DNA of 64,000 nt, from the NCBI RefSeq assembly GCF_000759345.1, contig NZ_JPZL01000005.1, positions 16,361-80,360 on the forward strand. The letters are read 5' to 3'. The position numbers and the translations under genes were made by a program. Source of the DNA: Litchfieldella xinjiangensis (lineage in GTDB: Bacteria; Pseudomonadota; Gammaproteobacteria; Pseudomonadales; Halomonadaceae). Below, one piece after another: positions 1 through 7,649 of the stretch; position 1 is the stretch's first letter; each line of letters opens with the position of its first letter. The notes below the pieces were generated by a model. The model was not told the origin of the DNA and ran no database searches. It worked only from the letters and a program-made list of their open reading frames with translations.

Positions 1-1
1 A

Positions 2-250
2 GATGATGCACGTGCGGTTTCCATGTGGAACTTCACCATCGCCCGGTGTGACCTGCCCGAAGACTTCATCTACGAAGTCACCAAGCTGAGCCTGGAAAAC
101 AACGAGAAGATGCAGAACATCCATCGCAGCGCCCAGCACAGCGTGCCGGAGAACATCAAGCACAACAAGGTGCTGCCCTTCCATCCGGGCGCCGTGCGCT
201 GGTATGAAGAAAACGGCTACGAAATCGATGACGAACTGAAGCTCGACTGA
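2..250 (+). CDS. TRAP transporter TAXI-family solute receptor, C-terminal part (cut by window edge)
   Basis: The reading frame is open from base 2 to a TGA at 248-250, so this is the last 82 residues of a gene that begins upstream. The segment reads as the C-terminal lobe of a TAXI-type periplasmic solute receptor: an HPGAVRWYEENG motif and an acidic end, both typical of the family. Known for the family: the receptor binds a small organic acid in the periplasm and delivers it to a fused DctQM permease. The permease gene follows 87 bases downstream, which supports the call. The ligand cannot be told from this fragment. Confidence 0.8.
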   Translation, partial: DDARAVSMWNFTIARCDLPEDFIYEVTKLSLENNEKMQNIHRSAQHSVPENIKHNKVLPFHPGAVRWYEENGYEIDDELKLD

Positions 251-270
251 ACCCAGCACGACCTCTGACC

Positions 271-302
271 CCATACCCCGTGCCAACCGGCACGGGGTAT
301 GG
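271..302 (+). promoter_or_regulatory. Perfect intergenic hairpin between TRAP receptor and permease genes
   Basis: A 14-bp perfect inverted repeat (271-284 with 289-302) with a 4-base loop lies between the receptor stop codon and the permease start. No T-run follows, so it does not look like a full terminator. Inference: it may stabilise the receptor mRNA or attenuate read-through, giving more receptor than permease, as is common where a binding protein precedes its permease. Confidence 0.55.
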
Positions 303-337
303 CTTGCTCTCCGTAACATACCAAGGGTTATCCCCTC

Positions 338-2533
338 ATGAGCCATACACCCGATAACCGCGATGCGGTCAGCCCGGAGTCTACCGAGGCGGAGCCTGAG
401 TCCCTCGCCGATGGGGCCGACGAGGAAGTCGTCGAAGCCAATCGACGCATATACACCGGCTGGCAATGGATGCTATTCGCGGGACTTGCGATCGTCTATT
501 CCGCGTTTCACCTGATAACGCTCAATGCCTTTCCCTTGGAAACCTGGTCGTTCCGCATCGTGCACATCGCCGGTGCCCTGGTCCTGGGATTTGCCTTTTA
601 CGCCGGGTCGCGTTTTCTCGATGAGGGCACACGCTCATCATCGGGGCGCGGCCTGTCCTGGATCAGCTACGCCCTGCTGATCCCTGCCGCCTACGCATTG
701 GTACAGACTTATCTGATGTACCAAACGATGAGCGGCGGCGCCATGCGCATCGACCCGTTGGTGGAAACCTGGCACTACGGGTATCCGCTGGTCTTCGCCA
801 CGGCGATGGCGATCGCCATATCGTGGGTACTGCACGAGGATCGCAGCCGCATCAACCCGGCCGATATCGTTTTGATGGTCAGCTCCTTGGCCGTGGCCGG
901 TTACCTGTTATTGGTTTTCAACAGCCCGCTGCGCGCTTCCACCGGGACATCGTTCGCCCCCGTAGGCCTTACCTGGGCCGCAATCGCCGGTTCAATGCTG
1001 ATCCTCGAGCTGACGCGCCGTGTGGCCGGTCTCGCCTTGGTCATCATCTCGGCCGTCTTCCTGAGCTACGTCTTCGTGGGTCCCTATCTGCCCGGTTTCC
1101 TGGGGTACCCGGGGCTTTCGATGAACCGTTTCTTCAGCCAGGTCTACACCGATACCGGTATCCTCGGGCCAACGACGGCGGTGTCGTCGACCTATATCAT
1201 TCTCTTCATCATCTTTGCCGCATTCCTGCAGGCCTCGCGTGTCGGCGAGTACTTCATCAACTTCGCCTTCGCCGCTGCCGGCCGCGCCCGTGGCGGTCCC
1301 GCCAAGGTCGCCATCTTTGCCTCGGGCCTGATGGGTATGATCAACGGCACCAGCGCAGGTAACGTCGTATCCACCGGCTCGCTGACCATCCCATTGATGA
1401 AGAAGGTCGGTTACCCCGGCCGCAGCGCTGGCGCCATCGAAGCGGCGGCATCCACCGGTGGCCAGATCATGCCACCGATCATGGGCGCGGGCGCCTTCAT
1501 CATGGCCGAGATCACCGGTATCCCGTATACCGAGATTGCCATTGCGGCCATCATTCCGTCGATTCTGTATTTTGCCTCGGTCTACTTCATGGTCGACTTC
1601 GAGGCCGCTCGCAAGGGCATGCAGGGCTTGCCCAAGGATCAGATCCCCAAGTTCCGTCGCTTGGTAAAGCAGGTCTACCTGTTCGCGCCGATCATCATTC
1701 TCATCGTGGCATTGTTCATGGGCTACTCGGTCATCCGCGCGGGTACCCTGGCTACCGTTTCCGCCGCGGTGGTGAGCTGGCTCTCGCCCAACAAGATGGG
1801 GCTGCAAGCCATTCTCAAGGCACTGCAGCTGGCCGGTACCATGGCGATTCAGATCATCGCCGTGTGCGCCTGCGCCGGCCTCATCGTCGGTGTCATCGCG
1901 TTGACCGGGGTGGGTGCCCGCTTCTCCTCGCTGTTGCTCGGCCTGGCCGGTGTCAGCCAGCTGCTGGCCCTGTTCTTCGCCATGTGCATCTCGATCCTGC
2001 TGGGCATGGGGATGCCCACCACTGCCGCTTATGCGGTGGCCGCGTCGGTGGTCGCTCCTGGGTTGATCGATATCGGGATCCAGCCGTTGATCGCTCACTT
2101 CTTCGTGTTCTACTTTGCGGTCGTCTCGGCCATCACGCCGCCGGTGGCCCTGGCTTCCTACGCAGCCGCGGGCATATCGGGCGATAACGCCATGGGCACG
2201 TCGGTGGCGTCGTTCAAGATCGGCCTGGCTGCGTTCATCGTGCCGTTCATGTTCTTCTACAGCCCGGCCATGCTAATGGAAGGCAGCGCACTGCAGATCC
2301 TGCGTGTCGGCCTCACCGCCACCCTAGGTATCGTACTGTTGTCCGCCACCGTTCAGGCCTGGTTCTTCGGTCCGGTCAAGGCCTGGCAGCGCGTGGTCAT
2401 GCTCGCGGGGGCGTTGTGCCTGATCTACGGCGGTATCTATACCGACCTGATCGGTCTGGCGGTCGGTGGCGGCCTGTTCATGATGCAGCGTCGTAGCAAG
2501 CAGAGCGGCACTACGGCAGCCAGCGGAACATGA
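338..2533 (+). CDS. TRAP transporter fused permease (DctQM type, TAXI family), 731 aa
   Basis: A long integral membrane protein: an acidic cytoplasmic leader of about 35 residues, a DctQ-like group of membrane helices, then a DctM-like domain of many helices. The DctM part shows the family signatures FASGLMGMINGTSAGNVV and AASTGGQIMPPIMGAGAF, and the second-repeat motif LGMGMPTTAAYAVAA. Known role: sodium-gradient-driven uptake of an organic solute delivered by a TAXI receptor. The start ATG is preceded by AAGGG about ten bases upstream. The fused Q-M arrangement and the receptor gene just upstream identify the TAXI subclass. The substrate is unknown. Confidence 0.93.
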   Translation: MSHTPDNRDAVSPESTEAEPESLADGADEEVVEANRRIYTGWQWMLFAGLAIVYSAFHLITLNAFPLETWSFRIVHIAGALVLGFAFYAGSRFLDEGTRSSSGRGLSWISYALLIPAAYALVQTYLMYQTMSGGAMRIDPLVETWHYGYPLVFATAMAIAISWVLHEDRSRINPADIVLMVSSLAVAGYLLLVFNSPLRASTGTSFAPVGLTWAAIAGSMLILELTRRVAGLALVIISAVFLSYVFVGPYLPGFLGYPGLSMNRFFSQVYTDTGILGPTTAVSSTYIILFIIFAAFLQASRVGEYFINFAFAAAGRARGGPAKVAIFASGLMGMINGTSAGNVVSTGSLTIPLMKKVGYPGRSAGAIEAAASTGGQIMPPIMGAGAFIMAEITGIPYTEIAIAAIIPSILYFASVYFMVDFEAARKGMQGLPKDQIPKFRRLVKQVYLFAPIIILIVALFMGYSVIRAGTLATVSAAVVSWLSPNKMGLQAILKALQLAGTMAIQIIAVCACAGLIVGVIALTGVGARFSSLLLGLAGVSQLLALFFAMCISILLGMGMPTTAAYAVAASVVAPGLIDIGIQPLIAHFFVFYFAVVSAITPPVALASYAAAGISGDNAMGTSVASFKIGLAAFIVPFMFFYSPAMLMEGSALQILRVGLTATLGIVLLSATVQAWFFGPVKAWQRVVMLAGALCLIYGGIYTDLIGLAVGGGLFMMQRRSKQSGTTAASGT

Positions 2534-2563
2534 TGGATAAGCGTCACTCAGCAAGGCACATAC

Positions 2564-2596
2564 GACACCGCCGGCCCTTGGCCGGCGGTGTCTTTT
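2564..2596 (+). terminator. Rho-independent terminator after the TRAP permease
   Basis: A 13-bp GC-rich perfect stem (2564-2576 with 2580-2592) with a 3-base loop, followed by TTTT, sits 30 bases after the permease stop. The gene beyond is convergent (sodC, minus strand), so termination here is expected. Confidence 0.85.
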
Positions 2597-2621
2597 GGTT
2601 GGGAAGCGTGATGCGTAAGGG

Positions 2622-3167
2622 TCAGGCGTTCTTCTCTATGATCCCGCAGGCGATACGGCTACCGCCGCCGCCCAGTGGCGCGGGGTCATCCGAGTAGTTG
2701 TCGCCGCCTTCATGAACCATCAGGCTCACGTCGCCGAGGTCATCGAGCGTAAGCCGCGGCGCCAACACCGGGGTAGTGGCCTCACCGTTGTCGCCGACGA
2801 CCAGAACGGGTAGATCCCCGAGGTGCCCCTCGCCATAGGGCCCTTCATGATTGTCGGCACCGTCCGGGGCATAGTGGCCACCGGCTGCCAGGGCGGGGGT
2901 CATTTCACCCGACTCGTTCTCCTGGGGCTCACAACTCGGATTCTGGTGAACATGAAAGCCGTGGGCCCCGGCCGGCAGTCCCATGAGATCCGGCGTGAAG
3001 AGCACGCCGTGCTCCCCCTCCTCGATACTCACAGTGCCGATCGATTCTCCAACGCCCTCGGCACTGACCTTGTGCATTTCGGCTTCGAGCGTTTCATTGG
3101 CCTGAGCCGTTCCCACTAGCATCAGTGATGCAGCGGCGATTCCCAGTGACATGGCATGGCGCTTCAT
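2622..3167 (-). CDS. sodC: Periplasmic Cu/Zn superoxide dismutase
   Basis: 181 residues with a signal peptide (positive start, hydrophobic core, AQA cleavage site near residue 23). The metal ligands of bacterial SodC are visible: HGFHVH (His72 and His74, copper), GGHYAPDG (bridging His98), NHEG (His107), HLGDLP (His115 and Asp118, zinc) and MVHEGGDN (His152, copper). Cys79 and Cys174 can form the structural disulfide, and GGGGSRIACG near the end is diagnostic. It converts periplasmic superoxide to peroxide and oxygen. AGGAGAG lies five bases before the ATG. metF lies 81 bases upstream on the same strand, but a shared transcript is not evident. Confidence 0.95.
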   Translation of the reverse strand: MKRHAMSLGIAAASLMLVGTAQANETLEAEMHKVSAEGVGESIGTVSIEEGEHGVLFTPDLMGLPAGAHGFHVHQNPSCEPQENESGEMTPALAAGGHYAPDGADNHEGPYGEGHLGDLPVLVVGDNGEATTPVLAPRLTLDDLGDVSLMVHEGGDNYSDDPAPLGGGGSRIACGIIEKNA

Positions 3168-3247
3168 GGCATCTCTCCTCTACCAATTCCGTGGTGGGTG
3201 CAGAATCAGCCTAGACGCTCGGGGAACGTACAGCCAAGGGGGGATTA

Positions 3248-4087
3248 TTACGCCAGGTTATCGAGGATTCGCAGCGTGGCCTGGGCTTGGTTGAGCGTAT
3301 AGAAATGCAGCCCCGGCGCGCCGCCATCAAGCAGGCGTTGGCACAGCCGCGACACGACGTCTTCACCGAATGCCTGGATCGACTCACTGTCATCCCCGTA
3401 GGCCTCGAGCTGCTTGCGGATCCAGCGTGGAATATCGGCACCGCAGGCATCGGAGAAACGCGCCAGCTTGGTGTAGTTGGTGATCGGCATGATGCCCGGG
3501 ATGATAGGCACCTCGACACCCAACCGAGTGGCTCGCTCCACGAAGTGGAAGTAGGCATCGGCATTGAAGAAGTATTGGGTAATGGCCAGGTTGGCCCCCG
3601 CCTGGGCCTTGCGAGCGAAATTTCCAAGGTCCCGCTCGAAACTCGGTGCCTGGGGGTGCGACTCGGGATAGCCTGCCACGGCGATATTGAAATGATCGCC
3701 GGTCTCCTGGCGAATGAATTCGACCAGCTCGTTGGCGTAGCGCAATTCACCGATCCCGCCCATCCCCGAAGGCAGGTCACCGCGCAGGGCTACCAAGCTG
3801 CGAATCCCTTCTTCACGGTACTGCTGGAGCAGTTCGCGAAGAGCCCCCTTGTCACTGCCGATGCACGATAAATGCGGCGCCGTCTCGATGCCGCACTCTC
3901 GAACCGTCCTCACGGTTTGGGCCGTACGCGCCTGGGTCGAGCCACCCGCACCATAGGTCACCGAGAAGAAACGCGGCTTGCGCTCGGCCAAGGCATCGCG
4001 AACGCCCAGCAGTTTCTCGCGCCCCGCTTCGGTATTGGGGGGGAAGAACTCGAAGCTGATGCCCAGCGGATGCTCATGTGAACTCAT
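3248..4087 (-). CDS. metF: 5,10-methylenetetrahydrofolate reductase
   Basis: 279 residues, full length for the bacterial MetF family. Family signatures in order: an N-terminal FEFFPP (flavin and active-site region), SVTYGAGGS, a central LRGDLP motif, and AITQYFFNADAYFHFV. It reduces methylene-THF to methyl-THF with FAD, supplying the methyl group for methionine synthesis. Genes of the same cycle, ahcY and metK, lie 14-17 kb away on the same strand. In Pseudomonas and many relatives metF and the SAH hydrolase gene are near neighbours, so the intervening block looks inserted. No MetJ or MetR box could be identified with confidence upstream. Confidence 0.95.
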   Translation of the reverse strand: MSSHEHPLGISFEFFPPNTEAGREKLLGVRDALAERKPRFFSVTYGAGGSTQARTAQTVRTVRECGIETAPHLSCIGSDKGALRELLQQYREEGIRSLVALRGDLPSGMGGIGELRYANELVEFIRQETGDHFNIAVAGYPESHPQAPSFERDLGNFARKAQAGANLAITQYFFNADAYFHFVERATRLGVEVPIIPGIMPITNYTKLARFSDACGADIPRWIRKQLEAYGDDSESIQAFGEDVVSRLCQRLLDGGAPGLHFYTLNQAQATLRILDNLA

Positions 4088-4236
4088 CGGTGACTTTCCT
4101 CTTGCGCTGACTGGTTTTCAGGGTATGCCGTGCTTCACACCAGGTTGGCGCGCCGGCAACATCGCTGGTTGGCTATTTTGCCCGCCCCACCCCAAGGCGA
4201 CCAATGAAAGTTTCGCGAGCCAGCATCGATTTGGCT

Positions 4237-4258
4237 CATGTTGAGCGGTGACAACATG
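4237..4258. promoter_or_regulatory. Possible operator in the metF / AEC permease divergent region
   Basis: In the roughly 285-base gap between the divergent metF and AEC genes there is a 7-bp inverted repeat (CATGTTG, 4237-4243, with CAACATG, 4252-4258) spaced by eight bases. This could be a regulator site. It matches no motif I can name, and a 7-bp repeat can arise by chance. Nothing else was recognised in the gap. Confidence 0.25.
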
Positions 4259-4372
4259 CAATACATTGTGGCCGGGCTATGTGTGGATAGCCGCACGCGA
4301 TGCTGAATGTCCGCCGCTGACAACCTCGCCGCGCCAAGGCATGATGCTCACTCAATGAATGAGCGAGCTCGC

Positions 4373-5314
4373 ATGACTTCACCCGACCTTGGCGCCCCTT
4401 TGATCGCCCCGCTGTGGACCCTGATGGCCTTCATCGGCCTGGGCTGGCTCAGTGCCCGGCGTCTGTCCATCGACCCCAGACCGATCGCCACGCTGCTAAT
4501 CTATCTGATCGCACCGCTGACTTTTTTCCGAGGCTTGATCCTGGGTGGGCCTTCGCCGGGTTATCTATTGCTCACCCTGGGCACCTTCGTAACTGCCAGC
4601 CTGGTGTGCCTAGTGATCCAGCGCCTGGTGCGGGCGTTCTTTCCTCCTCAGGAGGCCGCCCTGCTGGCCTTCTCGAGCGGTACCGGCAATACCGGCTACT
4701 TCGGGCTGCCCATTGCCATGGTGCTGCTTCCTCCCGAAGGCGTCACGCTCTATCTATTCTGTGTCCTGGGCGTGACGCTCTATGAGTTCACGGTGGGCTT
4801 CTATATCAGTGCCCGCGGCCAGTTCTCGGTTCGCCAGAGCTTGATCAAGATTTTGCATCTGCCGCTCATCTACGCCTTCCTTGCCGCCCTGGTGGTCTCG
4901 GCGCTGGGTGTCGCCATTCCGGCACCGATCATGGAGGGCTTGGACGTGTTCCCTTCCACCTACACGCTGCTGGGCATGATGATCATCGGCATGACGCTGG
5001 GGCGGGTCACGTTCCGTGAGGTCGATCCCCGCTTCATCGTGGCCTGCTTTGCCGTGCGCTATGGCCTGTGGCCCCTGCTGGCCGGCCTCGCCGTGCTCCT
5101 GTTCCAGGCCACGCTGGGCGTGTCGGCCGAGTTGGCGCTGGCGCTCCTGCTGATCGGAGTCGTCCCCATGGCCGCCAATGTCGTCGTGGTCGCCATGGAA
5201 CTATCGATCCGCCCCGAGAAAGGCGCCATCGCCGTCCTGCTGACGACCCTCGCCGCCCCGCTGCTGATCCCGCTTTATTTAAGCGTCCTCCTGCGTGTGA
5301 CCGGCATCGGCTGA
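4373..5314 (+). CDS. AEC (auxin efflux carrier) family permease
   Basis: About 313 residues, nearly all hydrophobic, with two sets of helices as in the AEC fold and the mid-protein GTGNTGYFGLPIAM motif that marks the family (crossover helix with NxGxxGLP-type residues). Bacterial members are secondary transporters of small organic acids such as malate or malonate; the substrate here is unknown. Start choice: ATG 4373 has GAGCGAG six bases upstream and puts the first membrane helix close to the N-terminus as is usual. In-frame ATGs at 4307 and 4355 are alternatives. No partner gene is evident; it runs divergently from metF. Confidence 0.85.
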   Translation: MTSPDLGAPLIAPLWTLMAFIGLGWLSARRLSIDPRPIATLLIYLIAPLTFFRGLILGGPSPGYLLLTLGTFVTASLVCLVIQRLVRAFFPPQEAALLAFSSGTGNTGYFGLPIAMVLLPPEGVTLYLFCVLGVTLYEFTVGFYISARGQFSVRQSLIKILHLPLIYAFLAALVVSALGVAIPAPIMEGLDVFPSTYTLLGMMIIGMTLGRVTFREVDPRFIVACFAVRYGLWPLLAGLAVLLFQATLGVSAELALALLLIGVVPMAANVVVVAMELSIRPEKGAIAVLLTTLAAPLLIPLYLSVLLRVTGIG

Positions 5315-5400
5315 GTCGGCGCCCCCTGTGTGTGTGGGCCACTTTTCAGTTCGCCGGCTTCCGGCTAGCTTGAAGAGACACCAGGCATGGGAGAAGCGAC

Positions 5401-5757
5401 ATGACACGGCGACTATTCTTGGGCCTTGTCGGTCTATTCAGCGTACTTCTGCTGATTGCGCCGGCCAGCGCCCATCACGGCTGGACCGGTGGTGAAACGA
5501 TCGAACTCAGCGGCACCATCGTCGGCGTTCGGCTCGGCAATCCGCATGGTGAGGTCACACTCGATGTCGATGGCGAACAGTGGACCGTCGAAGTCGGCCA
5601 GCCATGGCGTAACGATCGCGCGGGTATCGAGGAAGACGCTCTCGCCGAGGGGGTCGAATTACGCGTGTCGGGCGAACATGCTGACGAGCGGCTGCTCAAG
5701 GCGGAGCAATTGTGGATCGGCGACGAGCACCACGTGCTTTATCCGGACCGCATCTGA
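5401..5757 (+). CDS. DUF6152-like small exported protein
   Basis: 118 residues: a clear signal peptide ending at PASA, then a mature protein that begins HHGW, as members of this small periplasmic family do, followed by a beta-rich domain (SGTIVGVRLGNPHGEVTLDV, EQWTVEVGQP) resembling an OB-like fold. The function of the family is not known; the His-His start after cleavage could bind a metal (inference). The next gene starts five bases after the stop codon, so the two are almost certainly co-transcribed and translationally linked. Confidence 0.75.
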   Translation: MTRRLFLGLVGLFSVLLLIAPASAHHGWTGGETIELSGTIVGVRLGNPHGEVTLDVDGEQWTVEVGQPWRNDRAGIEEDALAEGVELRVSGEHADERLLKAEQLWIGDEHHVLYPDRI

Positions 5758-5762
5758 CGCTA

Positions 5763-6227
5763 GTGGAAGCGCTTCTGCTCGGACTGGGTGAAACGGCACT
5801 GGCAGAGTGGGTTCGGCTGTCGCGCTGGGGCTACGCAGCGATCAATACCCTGCACGTACTCGGCATCGCCCTGCTGGTAGGCGCTATCCTGCCGATGGAT
5901 CTGCGTCTGCTGGGATGTCGCCGCTCGCCGGCCCGAGCTGATGTCGTGCGGCTGCTGCGTCCATGGGCGATGACGGGACTGGCGCTCGCGGTCATCACCG
6001 GGGCCTTGCTGTTTCTTGCCGACCCCGCCGGTTACCTTGCCACCCCCTTGTTCTTTTTCAAGCTCGGCCTGATTGCGCTGGGCATCGTCAGTGCCTTGGT
6101 GGTGACTCTAACCGCGGTGATCGAAGGCCTGTCGAGAGGGCAGCGTCTCGCAGCAGCCGGCCTGTCGCTTCTCGTGTGGCCATCGGTACTGGTGGCAGGC
6201 CGCATGCTGGCCTACGTTGGCGGTTGA
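5763..6227 (+). CDS. Small integral membrane protein (DUF6644-like)
   Basis: 154 residues if the GTG at 5763, just after the upstream stop, is used; an upstream in-frame ATG at 5712 would overlap the previous gene. Four hydrophobic segments are visible. The first region, SRWGYAAINTLHVLGIALLVG with its central His, resembles heme- or copper-binding membrane families that pair with DUF6152 proteins. The family assignment is tentative and the role unknown. It is the second gene of a two-gene unit and converges on nuoN, only 24 bases away. Confidence 0.65.
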   Translation: MEALLLGLGETALAEWVRLSRWGYAAINTLHVLGIALLVGAILPMDLRLLGCRRSPARADVVRLLRPWAMTGLALAVITGALLFLADPAGYLATPLFFFKLGLIALGIVSALVVTLTAVIEGLSRGQRLAAAGLSLLVWPSVLVAGRMLAYVGG

Positions 6228-6251
6228 ACGCTAGCGCCACATCGTCACGAC

Positions 6252-7649
6252 TCAGGTGACCAGTTGCAGAGACATATCGAGTAGCCCCTCCACGCCCAGG
6301 CTCGCCGCCAGCAGCAGCCCGGCCGCGGCGAGCATCGCAAGCCACGAGGCACGTCCCAGCACGTGCACCTCGTCGGCCGGGCTTGAAAACACCATGATCG
6401 CGGCGACCCGCAGATAGTAATAAAGCGAGACCAGCGTATTGATAGCGGCCACTACCGCCAGCCAGGCGAAGCCGCCTTCCAACGTCGCCTCGAACAACAG
6501 GAACTTGCCGAAGAAACCCACCAGCGGCGGGATGCCCACCAGAGACAGCATCGAGACGATGAGCACGGTCGCTGCCACAGGCTGCACCCGCGCCAGCCCC
6601 CGATAGTCGTCGAGTGTGGTGCGCCCCCGCCAATGGGTGATCACCGCAAATGCCGCCAGGTTGGCCAGCGCATAGGCGGCAAGAAACGCGAGTAAAGCCA
6701 TCATGGCGTCGGGGGTGCGCCCCAGCACGGCGATCGCCATCAGGGCATAGCCGGATTGCGATACCGAGGACCAGCCCAGCAGTCGCCGTACGTCGGTCTG
6801 GCGCAGCGCCGCCAGGTTGCCCAGGGTCATGGTCACGACCGATATCAGCGAAACCACGGCCGGCCACAGCTGGCTGGCGGGCAACAGATCGACGAAACGT
6901 GCCAGCGCCACAGCCGCACCGAGCTTGGGCACCACCGTAAGCAGACCAGCCACCGGGGCCGGAGCCCCTTGAGCGACATCCGGCATCCAGGCGTGCGCGG
7001 GAAAGGCGCCAAGCTTGAAGGCGAGCCCCAGGATCACGCAGCCGGTGGCTACACTCAGGGCCAGGTGATCGGCCTCATCCAGCGCGGCCCGCGTGGCGGG
7101 ATAACCAGTATCGCCCACCAGGCCGAACAGCAGTACCACACCGAGCGTGAGGAAGGCATTGGTCAGCGCGCCTATCAGAAAGTATTTCATCGCGGCTTCC
7201 TGAGACGGCGCGAAGCCCCGATGGTAGGCAACCAGGGGATAACTCGCCGCAGACGAGAGCAGCACCCCCACCACCAGTTCCATGCTATCGCTGGCGGCAG
7301 CCATCATCATGGCGCCTAGCAGGCTGAACAGGCATAAGCCGTAATATTCACCATGACGGCGGTCGCTGCGCATCCAGTCCGGCGACATGCTAACGGCCAC
7401 CGCGCCGCTGATCAGGATCAGCAGCTTGGCCAGGGAGGCGGGCGCATCCAGGGCCCAGACTCCGGCGAAGGTGGTGCTGGGGGTCGTCGGCCACTGCAGG
7501 GCGATGAACCCCGCCGACAACCCCAGGGTGACAAGGGCCAGCCCCGCCGCCCAGCCCTGCTTGGCATGGGGTGTGAAGGCCGAGAACAGCACGATTGTCA
7601 CGGCCCCGAGCAGCAATATGATCTCCGGTGCCAGATCGCCGAGGGGCAT
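6252..7649 (-). CDS. nuoN: Complex I-like antiporter subunit NuoN
   Basis: 465 residues of the proton-pumping antiporter family (NuoL/M/N), about 14 helices. The central proton channel is recognisable: LAFKLGAFPAHAWMPDV carries the TM7 lysine and the conserved HxWxPD segment, VPKLGAAVAL the TM8 lysine, and GFFGKF the TM12 lysine. Last gene of the operon; its ATG overlaps the nuoM stop by one base (TAATG). Normally part of the membrane arm of NADH:quinone oxidoreductase, but the NADH-oxidising genes are absent here, so its role is probably ion movement in a reduced complex. Confidence 0.9.
   Translation of the reverse strand: MPLGDLAPEIILLLGAVTIVLFSAFTPHAKQGWAAGLALVTLGLSAGFIALQWPTTPSTTFAGVWALDAPASLAKLLILISGAVAVSMSPDWMRSDRRHGEYYGLCLFSLLGAMMMAAASDSMELVVGVLLSSAASYPLVAYHRGFAPSQEAAMKYFLIGALTNAFLTLGVVLLFGLVGDTGYPATRAALDEADHLALSVATGCVILGLAFKLGAFPAHAWMPDVAQGAPAPVAGLLTVVPKLGAAVALARFVDLLPASQLWPAVVSLISVVTMTLGNLAALRQTDVRRLLGWSSVSQSGYALMAIAVLGRTPDAMMALLAFLAAYALANLAAFAVITHWRGRTTLDDYRGLARVQPVAATVLIVSMLSLVGIPPLVGFFGKFLLFEATLEGGFAWLAVVAAINTLVSLYYYLRVAAIMVFSSPADEVHVLGRASWLAMLAAAGLLLAASLGVEGLLDMSLQLVT

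Noticed and set aside
992..2098. Long open frame opposite the TRAP permease
   Set aside because: It is the complement of a well-supported membrane protein gene, has low-complexity polar composition, and has no ribosome site; a typical GC-rich shadow frame.
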